Below are positions 14,996-26,291 of a stretch of DNA of 64,000 bases, one piece after another. Origin of the DNA: Streptococcus suis. GTDB lineage: Bacteria; Bacillota; Bacilli; Lactobacillales; Streptococcaceae. The translations under genes were made by a program, and so were the position numbers. The DNA is taken from NCBI RefSeq assembly GCF_002960445.1, contig NZ_POJD01000066.1, positions 113,263 to 177,262 of the forward strand. Direction: 5' to 3'. Each line of letters opens with the position of its first letter. Positions within the stretch are counted from its first letter, which is position 1. The notes below the pieces were generated by a model. The model was not told the DNA's origin, did not search any database, and saw only the letters and a program-made list of their open reading frames with translations.

Positions 14996-15813
14996 ATATA
15001 TGCGTAGGAACGAGGAAATTCCTCTGGTCTATTGTGTCCCAGAGCCTTTGTCACAATTTTACAAGCTTTTCTGTCGAGTGAGATGCCAACTAACTCTTTA
15101 CGCAGATGGATAACTTCTTTACGATTTCTAATCTTGGAGATTTCGCGTGCTACACTGCGATAAACACGCTCTGCATACTCAGCACGATACTTATGTGGCT
15201 TTAATGCAGTGGGAACTTTCTTTCCATCAAAATCGTCGAGAATTAAATCTTTGGGAACATGAAAGACTTTCTTTTCTCCTGCTCGTTGGAAAATAGCAAC
15301 TAACCACTCTTCTTCCTCTTGACTAGTAGCCATGATGGGAGACCAGCGATCTCTGCGTCCTTTTGTGCGATGCTTATGGCCGTCTAAATTTAAATACCAA
15401 CGGCCATCACGGCCGCGTTGCAGAGCATCACCAGTGACGTGGATCAATTCACTTTTTCGTAAGCCTGTTGCGGTAACTACTTTATGCCAGTAGTCGTTAT
15501 TTTTGTTGGATAAACGATAGTCTTTATGCACTACACGATTATTCATACGATTTGCACGAGTACGTGGTTGTGTAGCGATGAAATTAGTTGAGGAAACTCC
15601 GAGAACTTTGGCCAATGCTGCTTTGTAGGTCGCTTGTGTATATGGACTTAAACCAATCTCTATACAATATTGTAAGTATTGATTGACAAGTTCTATCCAA
15701 CCTTCCGTATCTTTTTCAACATGACCTAATGCCATTAACTGTTCTGGCGAAATGTTAATCGAAACCCATTTTGCAAAACAGTGCCATGAACCCGAATAGT
15801 TAGAGTTTCCCAT
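14986..15813 (-). CDS. Tyrosine recombinase-like protein joined to the integrase remnant
   Basis: A 275-aa protein. The sequence has VVTATGLRKSELIHVTG (box I Arg and Glu), HKYRAEYAERVYR (His-x-x-Arg) and VTKALGHNRPEEFPRSYAY (Gly-His and a downstream Tyr), so all catalytic residues of a tyrosine recombinase appear present, in a subfamily different from Tn916 Int. It ends only five residues after the presumed Tyr nucleophile (RSYAYILF), where it runs into the integrase fragment, so its natural C-terminus may be lost. No good ribosome binding site was seen before the ATG at 15813; the frame stays open upstream to 15880. The 35-bp array starts 15 bp upstream of the ATG. Confidence 0.7.
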   Translation of the reverse strand: MGNSNYSGSWHCFAKWVSINISPEQLMALGHVEKDTEGWIELVNQYLQYCIEIGLSPYTQATYKAALAKVLGVSSTNFIATQPRTRANRMNNRVVHKDYRLSNKNNDYWHKVVTATGLRKSELIHVTGDALQRGRDGRWYLNLDGHKHRTKGRRDRWSPIMATSQEEEEWLVAIFQRAGEKKVFHVPKDLILDDFDGKKVPTALKPHKYRAEYAERVYRSVAREISKIRNRKEVIHLRKELVGISLDRKACKIVTKALGHNRPEEFPRSYAYILF

Positions 15814-15827
15814 TTTATCGCTAAATG

Positions 15828-16161
15828 TGGAATAGTAAAGAAGTCCAAGTTTTCTTAAAAAGTGGATTTGAATAGAGGTCCATTATGATAGAAATAATGG
15901 TGTATTAGAGTAGCCCACGTCGATTTGCGATATGGACTTTTAGAATAATCCATATTTTCAATAATGTTGGAATACTAAAGAAAACCAAGAAAACTTAACT
16001 TGTTGGTTCATAGAGGAATCCATTTTTCTATGAAAGATGGGCCATTAAAGTAACCGATTCAGTCGTAAAAGATGGCTAACTTAAAACCACATTTAGTTTA
16101 TGTTTATGGACGAATATAACCATCCATTATTTCTCAAAAAGTGGAATAGTAAAGAAGTCTG
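15828..16161 (+). repeat. Array of ten degenerate 35-bp units (TGG-N14-CCA boxes)
   Basis: Ten 20-bp boxes start at 15828, 15863, 15898, 15933, 15968, 16003, 16038, 16073, 16107 and 16142, a 35-bp period broken only by one missing base. The best copy is TGGAATAGTAAAGAAGTCCA; most others keep TGG at the start and CCA at the end. The 15-bp intervals differ, but several form dyads with the flanking CCA/TGG. First and last boxes are nearly identical. The array lies between the recombinase gene and a hairpin cluster. Function unknown. Confidence 0.8.
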
Positions 16162-16440
16162 TGGAATAGGTAAAAGGCAGGAGATTTCGATATTTTCTGC
16201 CTATTTTTATTTATTCTACTGATGTTATTATTGAGATAATCTCATTTTTGATGAGATACGTGTTTAGCGTGAGTAAACTATCGTTACTCATCGCTAAACA
16301 CGTAGGCTTGCAGCCCAAAAAGAAAGCACCATGCTTTCTTTTTTCCTTGCAGTCGGTTCTAACGAACCGATGTTTTGCGAACCGCGCAAAACCTGCTCGC
16401 GAAGATTGCTCGCATAATAAAGTTGTAATTATCATTTAAA
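16162..16440. repeat. Cluster of hairpins upstream of lacR
   Basis: No gene seen. Successive inverted repeats: AGGCAG/CTGCCT (16175-16202, followed by ATTTTTATTT, terminator-like), ATCTCAT/ATGAGAT, a long one starting ACGTGTTTAGCG (about 16257-16302), AAGAAAGCA/TGCTTTCTT followed by T6, TCGGTTC/GAACCGA and GTTTTGCG/CGCAAAAC. This modular style recurs elsewhere in the window (see the dispersed repeats). Confidence 0.7.
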
Positions 16441-16478
16441 ACAAATGTTCAAAATTCCAACATATTCTTGTTTATTTT

Positions 16479-16487
16479 TGATATAAT
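16479..16487 (+). promoter_or_regulatory. lacR extended -10
   Basis: TGATATAAT (16479-16487) is an extended -10 box 26 bp before the lacR ATG. No good -35 is visible. AAAGGA provides the ribosome binding site. Confidence 0.55.
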
Positions 16488-16512
16488 GTAAAAAAACAAC
16501 AAAGGATTAAAC

Positions 16513-17280
16513 ATGAATAAACGAGAACGACTGGAAGAAATTACACGATTGGTAAACAAAAAAGGCACAGTTCGAATTTCTGAGATTGTTGAATTGCTAA
16601 ATGTTACTGATATGACTGTTCGACGTGATTTTATTGAATTGGAAGAGCAAGGTGTCTTAACAAAAATTCACGGCGGTGCTAGAAGTAATAAGGCTTTTCA
16701 ATATCGGGAATATTCCCATTCTGAGAAACACATTCAGAATAAGGAAGCCAAGCAAGAGATAGCAGAAAGAGCTGCACAGCTGATAGAAGATGGAGATACG
16801 GTATTTTTAGGCCCAGGAACAACAGTTGCCTTTCTGGCTGAGGCCATTAAAAATCCTCGCCTAACAGTCATCACAAACTGTATGCCTGTTTTTACCATCC
16901 TATCTCAAAAAAAGACCGAGGAGTTTCAAGTCTTTCTCTTGGGGGGAGAATATCGCCAAGTGACAGAATCTTTTGTAGGAGAAATTACCAATACAAGTTT
17001 AGAAAAAATGCGATTCAGCAAGATTTTCTTTTCAGGTAACGGACTTAAGGGAACTGATGTCATGACCTCTACCCTAGCCGAAGCCTATACGCAAAATATT
17101 GCTATTAAACATTCTTTAGAAAAATATCTACTTCTGGATGCCTCAAAAATTGGAAAAGATGATTTTACTTCCTTTTGTGATTTGAATGATGTAACTGCTC
17201 TAGTGACCGATATGAATGCAAAGGATGAAAATTACCAATTATTAAGTAAGCACATCGAAATTATTTCTACAAAATCATAA
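16513..17280 (+). CDS. lacR: Lactose phosphotransferase system repressor LacR (DeoR family)
   Basis: A 255-aa DeoR-type repressor. The N-terminal winged helix (about 1-57: [44 protein letters not shown]) binds DNA; the C-terminal DeoRC sensor domain has [13 protein letters not shown]. In lactococci and streptococci LacR represses the lac genes and is released by tagatose-6-phosphate, an intermediate of the pathway encoded just downstream. It is transcribed in the same direction as the operon but is separated by its own terminator, as in the classical lac clusters. Confidence 0.93.
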   Translation: MNKRERLEEITRLVNKKGTVRISEIVELLNVTDMTVRRDFIELEEQGVLTKIHGGARSNKAFQYREYSHSEKHIQNKEAKQEIAERAAQLIEDGDTVFLGPGTTVAFLAEAIKNPRLTVITNCMPVFTILSQKKTEEFQVFLLGGEYRQVTESFVGEITNTSLEKMRFSKIFFSGNGLKGTDVMTSTLAEAYTQNIAIKHSLEKYLLLDASKIGKDDFTSFCDLNDVTALVTDMNAKDENYQLLSKHIEIISTKS

Positions 17281-17288
17281 AGTTATCA

Positions 17289-17316
17289 AAACCAACAGAG
17301 AAATGTTGGTTTTTTG
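17289..17316 (+). terminator. lacR terminator
   Basis: AACCAACA and TGTTGGTT with a 6-nt loop, followed by TTTTT. Confidence 0.85.
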
Positions 17317-17357
17317 TTTGCATACGAAAAAAATAAACAAAAATAAAACAAAATATG

Positions 17358-17386
17358 TTGACTTTGTGTTTGTTTGGTTGTATAAT
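17358..17386 (+). promoter_or_regulatory. lacA operon promoter with AT-rich LacR operator region
   Basis: TTGACT (17358-17363), 17-bp spacer, TATAAT (17381-17386). The spacer and flanks are rich in TGTTTGTTT and its complement (AAACAAAAATAAAACAAA, about 17336-17352), the kind of sequence bound by LacR. The operators are inferred. Confidence 0.8.
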
Positions 17387-17397
17387 TTAAACATAAA

Positions 17398-17414
17398 AAG
17401 CGAAAACGCTTTTT
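17398..17414 (+). promoter_or_regulatory. Candidate cre (CcpA) site
   Basis: AAGCGAAAACGCTTTTT lies just past the transcription start of the lacA promoter. It fits the catabolite-responsive element pattern GAAAACGCTTT closely and would let CcpA block transcription when glucose is present. Confidence 0.65.
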
Positions 17415-17485
17415 CTAAGTTTTGCAAAACAAAGATTTTCTGCCAAATATGGCTACAACTTTCTATTTTTGTTAGGAGATAGGTT

Positions 17486-17908
17486 ATGACAATCATTATC
17501 GGTGCTGATCCAGCGGGTTCAAAACTAAAAGACGTTATTAAAGATTATTTGCTAGAAAAATCATATGACTTTAAAGATGTCAGTGATGGAAGTGATTTTG
17601 TTGATACAACTTTGGCAGTAGTTGCAGAAGTTAATCAAGAGGAAGGAAATCTTGGCATTGTGATTGATGCTTATGGTGTTGGTCCATTTATGACCGCAAC
17701 TAAAGTCAAAGGGATGATCGCTGCAGAAGTTTCAGACGAACGTTCTGCCTATATGACAAGAGGACACAACAATTCTCGTATCATTACAATCGGTAGTGAG
17801 ATTGTAGGAGAAGGAATTGCTAAAAATATCGTTAAAGGATTTGTTGAAGGTGAGTATGATGGCGGCCGTCACCAAATTCGTGTCGATATGCTAAATAAAA
17901 TGTGCTAA
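17486..17908 (+). CDS. lacA: Galactose-6-phosphate isomerase subunit LacA
   Basis: A 140-aa RpiB/LacAB-family protein, beginning [20 protein letters not shown], with [20 protein letters not shown]. LacA and LacB form the heteromeric isomerase that converts galactose-6-phosphate to tagatose-6-phosphate, the first step of the tagatose-6-phosphate pathway. TAGGAG precedes the ATG. LacB follows after 26 bp. The active-site Cys of the RpiB fold is on the LacB subunit (see below), as is usual for this pair. Confidence 0.95.
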   Translation: MTIIIGADPAGSKLKDVIKDYLLEKSYDFKDVSDGSDFVDTTLAVVAEVNQEEGNLGIVIDAYGVGPFMTATKVKGMIAAEVSDERSAYMTRGHNNSRIITIGSEIVGEGIAKNIVKGFVEGEYDGGRHQIRVDMLNKMC

Positions 17909-17931
17909 TTGTTGTAAACGAAGGAGAATAA

Positions 17932-18450
<519 letters not shown>

Positions 18451-18459
18451 GAGGCTCAC

Positions 18460-19392
18460 ATGATTTTGACAATCACTTTAAATCCGTCGGTTGATATTGC
18501 CTATCAATTGGATACCTTTCATTTGGATACGGTCAATCGAGTAGAAAAAGTTCAAAAAACAGCTGGTGGTAAGGGGCTTAATGTCACACGAGTTTTGAAG
18601 CAAATTGGTGAAGATGTTGTAGCAACAGGCTTTATTGGCGGTGAGATTGGAAGCTATGTCAAGAAACAACTCACTCGAAATGCTATTAAAAATTCCTTTG
18701 TGGAAATTGGGAGCGAAACACGTAACTGTATTGCGGTTCTTCATGATGGCAAACAGACGGAGATTTTAGAACAAGGCCCAACTATTCATGAACACGAAGC
18801 CTTGAATCTTATCGAACATCTTGAAATTATTCTGAACAATGTAGATGTAGTTGTCATTTCAGGAAGTTTGCCTAAGGGACTTGCTAGCAATTATTATGTT
18901 GAGATTGTAGAACTTTGTAAAAAATACGGTGTAGCTGTTGTTTTGGATTGTTCTGGTGAGGCGCTGAAAAACGTTTTAGAAAGCCAGCAGAAGCCGACAG
19001 TTATTAAGCCGAATACAGAGGAATTATCACAACTGATTGGTAAAGAAGTTACTGATGATATTCAAGAGTTGAAATCAGTTTTGTCTGGTCAACTTTTCCA
19101 AGGAATTGATTGGATAGTCGTCTCATTAGGGGCGCAGGGGGCTTTTGCCAAGCACAATGACAAGTTCTATCGTGTTAGAATTCCAAAAATCAAAGTCGTC
19201 AATCCAGTAGGTTCAGGAGATTCAACAGTTGCAGGTATTGCAGCAGGTTTGGTACATGCTTTACCTGAAGCAGAATTATTAAAAAATGCTAATGTTTTAG
19301 GCATGTTAAATGCCCAAGAAGAACAGACAGGTTACGTCAATTTAGAAAATGCAGAATCGTTGTATTCTCAAATCGAAGTCGAAGAGGTATAA
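18460..19392 (+). CDS. lacC: Tagatose-6-phosphate kinase LacC
   Basis: A 310-aa PfkB/ribokinase-family sugar kinase. The N-terminal [13 protein letters not shown] and the [17 protein letters not shown] motif bind the sugar phosphate; the C-terminal signature [17 protein letters not shown] holds the catalytic Asp. It phosphorylates tagatose-6-phosphate to the 1,6-bisphosphate with ATP. The stop is followed after one base by the lacD start. Confidence 0.95.
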   Translation: MILTITLNPSVDIAYQLDTFHLDTVNRVEKVQKTAGGKGLNVTRVLKQIGEDVVATGFIGGEIGSYVKKQLTRNAIKNSFVEIGSETRNCIAVLHDGKQTEILEQGPTIHEHEALNLIEHLEIILNNVDVVVISGSLPKGLASNYYVEIVELCKKYGVAVVLDCSGEALKNVLESQQKPTVIKPNTEELSQLIGKEVTDDIQELKSVLSGQLFQGIDWIVVSLGAQGAFAKHNDKFYRVRIPKIKVVNPVGSGDSTVAGIAAGLVHALPEAELLKNANVLGMLNAQEEQTGYVNLENAESLYSQIEVEEV

Positions 19393-19393
19393 T

Positions 19394-20371
19394 ATGGTAG
19401 TAACAGCAGATAAAAGAAAATACATGGAAAAAGTAAGCAATGAAGCAGGTATTATTTCAGCTTTAGCTTTTGACCAACGTGGAGCCCTGAAAAAAATGAT
19501 GGCAAAACATCAGACAGAAGAACCTACTGTGGAGCAGATGGAAGAACTAAAGAAACTAGTTTCAGAAGAATTAACACAGTTTTCTTCCTCAATTCTGTTA
19601 GATCCTGAATTTGGTTTGCCAGCATCACGCGCCCGTGATGAACAATGTGGTCTACTTTTAGCTTATGAAAAAACTGGCTATGATACCAGCTCTACTAGTC
19701 GCTTACCAGATTGCCTAGTAGAGTGGTCTGTAAAACGACTAAAAGAAGAAGGGGCAGATGCTATCAAGTTCTTACTCTATTATGATGTTGATGGAGACCA
19801 ATATGTCAACCTTCAAAAATATGCCTATATTGAACGCTTGGGTTCAGAATGTCAGGCTGAAGGTTTACCATTCTTCTTGGAAATTTTGAGCTATGATGAA
19901 ACGATTGAAGACAATGCCAGTGTGGAATTTGCAAAAGTCAAACCTCGAAAAGTAAATGAAGCCATGAAAGTCTTTTCGGATGAACGTTTTGGAGTAGATG
20001 TTCTCAAGGTAGAAGTACCTGTAAACATGAATTTTGTAGAAGGCTTTGGAACAGGGGAAGTCGTCTATACAAAAGAAGAAGCAGCTGAATATTTCCGTCA
20101 ACAAGAAGCATCAACTCATTTGCCATACATTTATCTAAGTGCAGGTGTTTCTGCTAAGCTTTTCCAAGATACACTAGTGTTTGCACATGAAGCAGGTGCT
20201 AAATTTAACGGTGTTCTCTGTGGTCGTGCAACATGGGCAGGTGTTGTGCCAGTCTATATTGAACAAGGTGAAGAAGCTGCGCGTGAATGGTTACGTACTG
20301 TTGGTCGTGAAAATATCGAGGGACTTGATGCAGTCTTGTCTCAAACAGCAACTTCTTGGCTAGAAAAATAA
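19394..20371 (+). CDS. lacD: Tagatose-1,6-bisphosphate aldolase LacD
   Basis: A 325-aa class I aldolase. The ATG at 19394 was chosen because GAGGT precedes it and the protein then starts [13 protein letters not shown] as in relatives; an in-frame ATG at 19349 lies inside lacC. The sequence has [28 protein letters not shown] and [12 protein letters not shown], the last carrying the presumed Schiff-base Lys. It splits tagatose-1,6-bisphosphate to dihydroxyacetone phosphate and glyceraldehyde-3-phosphate. In some streptococci a LacD paralogue has taken on a regulatory role; nothing here indicates that. Confidence 0.95.
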   Translation: MVVTADKRKYMEKVSNEAGIISALAFDQRGALKKMMAKHQTEEPTVEQMEELKKLVSEELTQFSSSILLDPEFGLPASRARDEQCGLLLAYEKTGYDTSSTSRLPDCLVEWSVKRLKEEGADAIKFLLYYDVDGDQYVNLQKYAYIERLGSECQAEGLPFFLEILSYDETIEDNASVEFAKVKPRKVNEAMKVFSDERFGVDVLKVEVPVNMNFVEGFGTGEVVYTKEEAAEYFRQQEASTHLPYIYLSAGVSAKLFQDTLVFAHEAGAKFNGVLCGRATWAGVVPVYIEQGEEAAREWLRTVGRENIEGLDAVLSQTATSWLEK

Positions 20372-20404
20372 TTGAAAAAATAACCATTTTCTTAAAAGAA
20401 AGGG

Positions 20405-20536
20405 TTTACATTTTCTGAGAATATGCTATAATAATCTCATCAGCAAGAATAGAGTGGATTGTAACTAATTCGATTAGGCAAGACTACAAATGGATTTGAG
20501 AGTAGGATATTCTCGGTTTGTTTGTAGTCTTTTTTT
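20405..20536 (+). promoter_or_regulatory. Second lac promoter with RAT antiterminator site and terminator (LacT target)
   Basis: TTTACA (20405-20410) and TATAAT (20427-20432, with extended TG) precede a ribonucleic antiterminator-like sequence at about 20456-20484 (GGATTGTAACTAATTCG, then ATTAGGCAAGAC). This overlaps the 5' arm of a terminator, AGACTACAAA (20481-20490) with TTTGTAGTCT (20521-20530) and T6. It is the classical BglG-type arrangement: LacT bound to the RAT would prevent the terminator from forming. Confidence 0.85.
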
Positions 20537-20559
20537 GCTTAAAAATATAGGAGGGATAT

Positions 20560-21393
20560 ATGTTTAGGATTATACAGTCACTAAATAATAACGCTGCACT
20601 GGTGAAAAATGAACATGGGGAACAGGCAGTCGTGATGGGATTAGGTATAACCTTTCAAAAGAAGAAAGGGGATTTAATTGTCAAGGACAAGATAGAAAAT
20701 ATCTTTTCGCTAAAAAATGATGAAGCCAAAGAAAATTTTCTAACCTTATTAAAAGATATTCCCTTAGATTTTATTTCGGCAACCTACACGGTTATTAATC
20801 ATCTGGTAGAAACTTATCATTACCCTGTACAAGAATATCTATATGTGACACTGACAGATCATATCTATTGTGCATATCAGGCGGTTTTAAAGAACAGTTA
20901 TCAAGAGAGTAGGCTACCCAATATTTCAGCCGAATATCCATTGGAATATAAAATGGCGCGTGAAGCCTTAGCTATGTTTCGTGAAAAGTTGCTAGAAGAT
21001 TTTCCAAATGATGAGATTGGTAAAATTGCACTTCACTTAATCAATGCAAAAGGTGAAACAATTCATCCCACAAGTGAAGAACATGACATCAGTAAGAAAA
21101 TTATTGCTGAGGTTGAACAAATTTTGATAGAGAATGGGATTAAACGCTCTAAAGAAAATAGCAATTTTTATGATCGCTTTATGATTCATTTGTCCTATTT
21201 TCTGAATTACTTAGATAGATCCCATCAGTCAAATGAATCGATTGCTAGTTTGGAACAGTACATCAAGCTCCAGAATCCAAGAGCCCATCAGGTTGGAAGT
21301 CAGATTTTTGAGATGATTACATCATTGGTTGATGAGCCAGTAAATGATAGTGAAAGGTTCTATATTGTATTACATATTCAACGGTTATTGTAA
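20560..21393 (+). CDS. lacT: BglG-family transcription antiterminator LacT
   Basis: A 277-aa protein with an N-terminal RNA-binding CAT domain (about 1-55: RIIQSLNNNAALVKNEHGEQ) and two PTS regulation domains (about 70-170 and 175-277) carrying conserved His residues such as TVINHLVETYHYP, IGKIALHLINAK and IHLSYFLNYLDR. Phosphorylation of these by HPr and the lactose EII would link its activity to lactose uptake and carbon state. Its own leader contains the target site, so it likely controls itself and lacFEG. Confidence 0.93.
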   Translation: MFRIIQSLNNNAALVKNEHGEQAVVMGLGITFQKKKGDLIVKDKIENIFSLKNDEAKENFLTLLKDIPLDFISATYTVINHLVETYHYPVQEYLYVTLTDHIYCAYQAVLKNSYQESRLPNISAEYPLEYKMAREALAMFREKLLEDFPNDEIGKIALHLINAKGETIHPTSEEHDISKKIIAEVEQILIENGIKRSKENSNFYDRFMIHLSYFLNYLDRSHQSNESIASLEQYIKLQNPRAHQVGSQIFEMITSLVDEPVNDSERFYIVLHIQRLL

Positions 21394-21424
21394 ATCAATT
21401 CAATTTTAAAAGGAGGTTCATATT

Positions 21425-21742
21425 ATGAACAGAGAAGAAATTACTTTATTAGGTTTTGAGATTGTTGCATTCGCTGGTGATGCTCGTTCTCGTTTGATGG
21501 AGGCACTGGCTGCTGCTCAAAAAGGTGATTACGCAAAAGCAGAAGAACTAGTTGAGGCTGCCAATACTTGTATTGTTGAAGCCCACCATGCTCAGACAAG
21601 TTTGTTGCAGAAAGAAGCGGCTGGTGAGGATTTAGCCTTTAGTGTGACGCTCATGCATGGTCAAGACCATCTCATGACGACATTATTATTGAAAGATATG
21701 ATGAGTCATATGATTGAACTTTACAAACGAGGTGATAAGTAA
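21425..21742 (+). CDS. lacF: PTS lactose-specific EIIA component LacF
   Basis: A 105-aa soluble helical protein of the lactose/chitobiose EIIA family, with the phosphorylated His in [18 protein letters not shown] and [13 protein letters not shown]. It passes phosphate from HPr to the EIIB domain of LacE. A strong AAAGGAGG precedes the ATG. The stop overlaps the lacE start by one base (TAATG), implying translational coupling. Confidence 0.95.
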   Translation: MNREEITLLGFEIVAFAGDARSRLMEALAAAQKGDYAKAEELVEAANTCIVEAHHAQTSLLQKEAAGEDLAFSVTLMHGQDHLMTTLLLKDMMSHMIELYKRGDK

Positions 21743-23421
21743 TGAATAAATTGATTGAATTCATTGAGAAAGGGAAGCCTTTCTTTGAAAAGATTTCGAG
21801 AAACCCTTATTTAAGGGCTATCCGTGATGGTTTTATCGCTGCCATGCCGGTTATCTTGTTCTCAAGTATCTTCCTATTGGTGGCTTTTGTTCCTAATATC
21901 TTTGGTTTTACTTGGTCTGATGAAGCAGTTGCGGCTATCATGAAACCTTACGGTTATACAATGGGTATTGTAGCTGTCTTAGTTGCAGGAACGACCGCAA
22001 AATCTTTGACAGATGCGTTTAACCGTCAATTGCCAAAAACCAATCAAATCAACTTCATCTCAACCATGATTGCCTCAATTTCAGGTTTCTTATTACTGGC
22101 TTCTGATGGTATTGAAGGTGGATTTGCCAATGGTTACATGGGAACTAAGGGACTTTTGACAGCCTTTCTAGCAGCCTTCATTACGGTTAATATCTATAAA
22201 GTCTGTGTGAAAAACAATGTCACCATTCGTATGCCAGACGAAGTTCCACCGAACGTATCCCAGGCATTTAAAGATGTAATTCCATATGCATTATCTATCT
22301 TTGTCTTGTATGGAATTGATCTTGTGACACGTCAATTCCTTGGAACAAACGTTGCTGAGGCGATTCTGAAATTATTTGAGCCTCTATTTACAGCCGCAGA
22401 TGGTTATGTTGGTATTACAATTATCTTTGGTGCCTATGCTTTGTTCTGGTTTGTAGGGATTCATGGTCCATCTATTGTTGAACCAGCAATTGCAGCCATT
22501 ACTTATGCTAATATTGAAACCAACTTCCAGCTTTTACAAGCCGGTCAACACGCGGACAAAATCCTGACTTCAGGTACTCAAATGTTTATCGTGACAATGG
22601 GTGGTACAGGTGCTACCTTGGTTGTGCCATTCATGTTTATGTGGTTGACTAAGTCTAAACGAAATAAAGCAATTGGACGTGCTTCAGTTGTTCCAACTTT
22701 CTTTGGTGTAAACGAACCAATCTTGTTTGGTGCACCACTTGTACTCAACCCAGTATTCTTTGTTCCATTCATCTTAGCTCCAATTGCTAACGTATGGATT
22801 TTCAAATTCTTTGTTGATACGCTAAAAATGAACAGTTTCAGCGTCAACTTACCATGGACAACTCCAGGACCGTTGGGGATTGTAATGGGAACAAACTTTG
22901 CTCCACTCGCCTTTGCACTAGCTATCTTATTGGTGGTTGTCGATGTACTTATCTATTATCCATTCTTGAAAGTTTATGATGAGCAAATTCTCGCTGAAGA
23001 ACAATCAGGGAAAGTTGAAAATAGCTTGAAAGAGAAAGTGGCGGCTAACTTTAATACTGCAAAAGCGGATGCTATTCTTGAAAAAGCTGCAGTCGATACC
23101 GAAATTTCTGAACAAACCAATGTTTTGGTACTTTGTGCAGGGGGTGGTACAAGTGGATTACTTGCCAACGCTCTAACTAAAGCTGCAAAAGAATATGGTG
23201 TTCCAGTTACAGCTACAGCAGGAAGCTATGGGGCACACCGTGAGATTTTGCCAGAGTATCAATTAGTCATCCTTGCACCTCAAGTAGCATCAAACTACGA
23301 TGACATTAAACAAGAAACCGATGCATTGGGTATTAAACTTGCCAAAACTGAAGGGGCTCAATACATTAAACTCACACGTGATGGTCAAGGTGCTCTTGAC
23401 TTTGTCAAACAACAGTTTTAG
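21742..23421 (+). CDS. lacE: PTS lactose-specific EIICB component LacE
   Basis: A 559-aa permease. Residues about 1-420 form the membrane EIIC domain (hydrophobic segments with [41 protein letters not shown]). The EIIB domain (about 455-559) has the phospho-cysteine loop [18 protein letters not shown]. It imports lactose and phosphorylates it to lactose-6-phosphate. The coding end is next to an inverted-repeat structure whose first base overlaps the stop codon (23419-23421). Confidence 0.95.
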   Translation: MNKLIEFIEKGKPFFEKISRNPYLRAIRDGFIAAMPVILFSSIFLLVAFVPNIFGFTWSDEAVAAIMKPYGYTMGIVAVLVAGTTAKSLTDAFNRQLPKTNQINFISTMIASISGFLLLASDGIEGGFANGYMGTKGLLTAFLAAFITVNIYKVCVKNNVTIRMPDEVPPNVSQAFKDVIPYALSIFVLYGIDLVTRQFLGTNVAEAILKLFEPLFTAADGYVGITIIFGAYALFWFVGIHGPSIVEPAIAAITYANIETNFQLLQAGQHADKILTSGTQMFIVTMGGTGATLVVPFMFMWLTKSKRNKAIGRASVVPTFFGVNEPILFGAPLVLNPVFFVPFILAPIANVWIFKFFVDTLKMNSFSVNLPWTTPGPLGIVMGTNFAPLAFALAILLVVVDVLIYYPFLKVYDEQILAEEQSGKVENSLKEKVAANFNTAKADAILEKAAVDTEISEQTNVLVLCAGGGTSGLLANALTKAAKEYGVPVTATAGSYGAHREILPEYQLVILAPQVASNYDDIKQETDALGIKLAKTEGAQYIKLTRDGQGALDFVKQQF

Positions 23422-23581
23422 AACCTATATTCACGGTTTAGCACTTCCATCTAAGGCTAGTTTTTCAGCTACTCATCGTTAGTTTTTTTCAAAATACAGT
23501 CAGTATTCCCTCAAAAAGCCGCCTTGATTAGCGAAAAACTATCTCTTATATACAAGCACTTCACTTGTGAATACAGGTTCT
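23420..23581. repeat. 162-bp inverted-repeat structure between lacE and lacG
   Basis: AGAACCTATATTCAC (23420-23434) is inverted at 23567-23581 with 14 of 15 matches. Inside, TAGTTTTTC is inverted as GAAAAACTA. It is MITE-like in form but no target duplication was identified, and it has no coding capacity. Confidence 0.6.
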
Positions 23582-23586
23582 TAATC

Positions 23587-23630
23587 AAAAGGGGAGGGAG
23601 TAATAAATCTCCAACTCCTCCCCCTTTATC
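23587..23630 (+). terminator. Strong terminator-like hairpin between lacE and lacG
   Basis: AAAGGGG-AG-GGAGT (23588-23601) pairs with ACTCC-TC-CCCCTTT (23613-23627). The T-tract is short, so termination could be partial. It would reduce lacG expression from the upstream promoters. Confidence 0.6.
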
Positions 23631-23654
23631 GTCATTTGGTTTATCTTTTATTAC

Positions 23655-23720
23655 TTCGTTAACTCGCTTTGCCGTACTCTAGTACAGCCTGCATCTCGTT
23701 GCCTAGTACTAAAAGCAAAC
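23655..23720. repeat. Dispersed intergenic repeat fragment
   Basis: Contains GTTAACTCGCTTTGCCGTAC and AGTACAGCCTGCATCTCGTT, a motif of a hairpin-rich intergenic repeat; a related stretch (GCAGAGTACGGCAAGCC) occurs at 42692-42715. No gene seen from 23422 to 23757 apart from these structures. Confidence 0.45.
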
Positions 23721-23733
23721 CAAAAGACTTTAG

Positions 23734-25164
<1,431 letters not shown>

Positions 25165-25171
25165 AACTAAT

Positions 25172-25208
25172 ACAAGGATGCCTAGCTCAAGTTAGCATCC
25201 TTGTTTTC
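25172..25208 (+). terminator. lacG terminator
   Basis: A perfect 10-bp stem ACAAGGATGC/GCATCCTTGT (25172-25181 with 25195-25204) followed by TTTC. Confidence 0.85.
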
Positions 25209-25228
25209 ATATAAGGGAGGCAGTTTTT

Positions 25229-26146
25229 ATGTTCGAATTAAAAAATGAGAACTTAACAGTACAATTTTCTGAATTAGGTGGACAAATTATTTCTATTAAA
25301 GACAAGGATGGAATCGAATATCTTTGGCAAGGCGATCCGACCTATTGGAGCGGTCAAGCACCAGTTCTATTTCCGATTTGTGGAAGTTTACGAAATGATT
25401 GGGCTATCTATGAACCTGCAGAAAGGCCGACATTTACAGGCACAATTCCAAGGCATGGACTTGTGAGAAAAATGATCTTCAAAAATGTAAATAGTACAGA
25501 GAACTCTTTGGAATTTTCTATTTCATCAAACGAAGAAACCGTAAAAAATTACCCTTTTGAATTTGAACTTTCCATTAACTACTCACTACTTGGCAATACA
25601 ATTCGAACTGAATATCGGGTGAAAAACCTTGAGGGACATAGAAAGCTACCTTACTTTATTGGGGGTCACCCAGGTTTTAATTGTCCCTTGTTGGATGGTG
25701 AGAGTTATGAAGACTATTATTTAGAATTTGAAAAAGTAGAATCTTGTACAGTACCTAGAAGTTTTCCAGAAACTGGCTTACTTGATCTGCGAGACCGCCG
25801 GCCATTCTTGGAAAATCAAAAGACCTTGGACTTGTCCTATCAATTGTTTGAGCATGATGCCATCACATTGGATCAATTAGCATCACGAAAGGTAACCTTG
25901 AAATCAAAAAATCATCAGAAGAAACTTTCGATTGCATTTGATGATTTTCCATATTTAGTGATTTGGTCAACTACAAATCAGAGCCCCTTTATCGCATTAG
26001 AACCATGGAGCGGACTCTCTACTTCATTGGAAGAATCTGATATTTTCAATGCCAAACGAAATATTAGTTACGTTGCTCCAAAAGAAGTTGATACAAAATA
26101 TTTTGATATTATTATCGACATAATGCCACCTCAAATCATGAGATAG
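25229..26146 (+). CDS. lacX: Aldose 1-epimerase-like protein LacX
   Basis: A 305-aa protein of the galactose mutarotase superfamily, close to the LacX encoded at the end of lactococcal lac operons. The sequence has YLWQGDPTYWSGQAPVLFP, the sugar-binding NDWAIYEPAERP/PRHGLVRK and FIGGHPGFNCPL with the conserved His. It probably interconverts anomers of a hexose or hexose phosphate released in lactose breakdown; the exact substrate is unknown. It lies behind the lacG terminator, so it depends on read-through or an unseen promoter. It is the last gene of element 2. Confidence 0.85.
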   Translation: MFELKNENLTVQFSELGGQIISIKDKDGIEYLWQGDPTYWSGQAPVLFPICGSLRNDWAIYEPAERPTFTGTIPRHGLVRKMIFKNVNSTENSLEFSISSNEETVKNYPFEFELSINYSLLGNTIRTEYRVKNLEGHRKLPYFIGGHPGFNCPLLDGESYEDYYLEFEKVESCTVPRSFPETGLLDLRDRRPFLENQKTLDLSYQLFEHDAITLDQLASRKVTLKSKNHQKKLSIAFDDFPYLVIWSTTNQSPFIALEPWSGLSTSLEESDIFNAKRNISYVAPKEVDTKYFDIIIDIMPPQIMR

Positions 26147-26163
26147 CTGACTAGTCTATTCTA

Positions 26164-26184
26164 TGGTGTTAATTGGTGTCAATT
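26164..26184 (+). repeat. Arm-type sites, right end of element 2
   Basis: TGGTGTTAATT (26164-26174) followed by TGGTGTCAATT (26174-26184). The first is identical to 14640-14650 at the left end. This supports placing the lac operon inside the element. Confidence 0.6.
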
Positions 26185-26291
26185 TTATCCAAACCAGTGG
26201 ATTTTAGTCCATTTTCATGGAAGTTTTATTTTCGTAAATGTTGATATAACGGGATTTATAAGGGTTGAGAATTCTTCGTTTTCAATAGCGA

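Noticed and set aside
14986..15813. A simple frameshift joining this recombinase to the integrase fragment
   Set aside because: The two parts each contain their own catalytic His and Tyr boxes, so they come from different genes.
15828..16161. 35-bp array as a CRISPR array
   Set aside because: The repeated boxes are degenerate, intervals are only 15 bp and no cas gene is near.
19349..19393. Upstream start for lacD inside lacC
   Set aside because: The extension is not found in LacD relatives, and GAGGT precedes the ATG at 19394.
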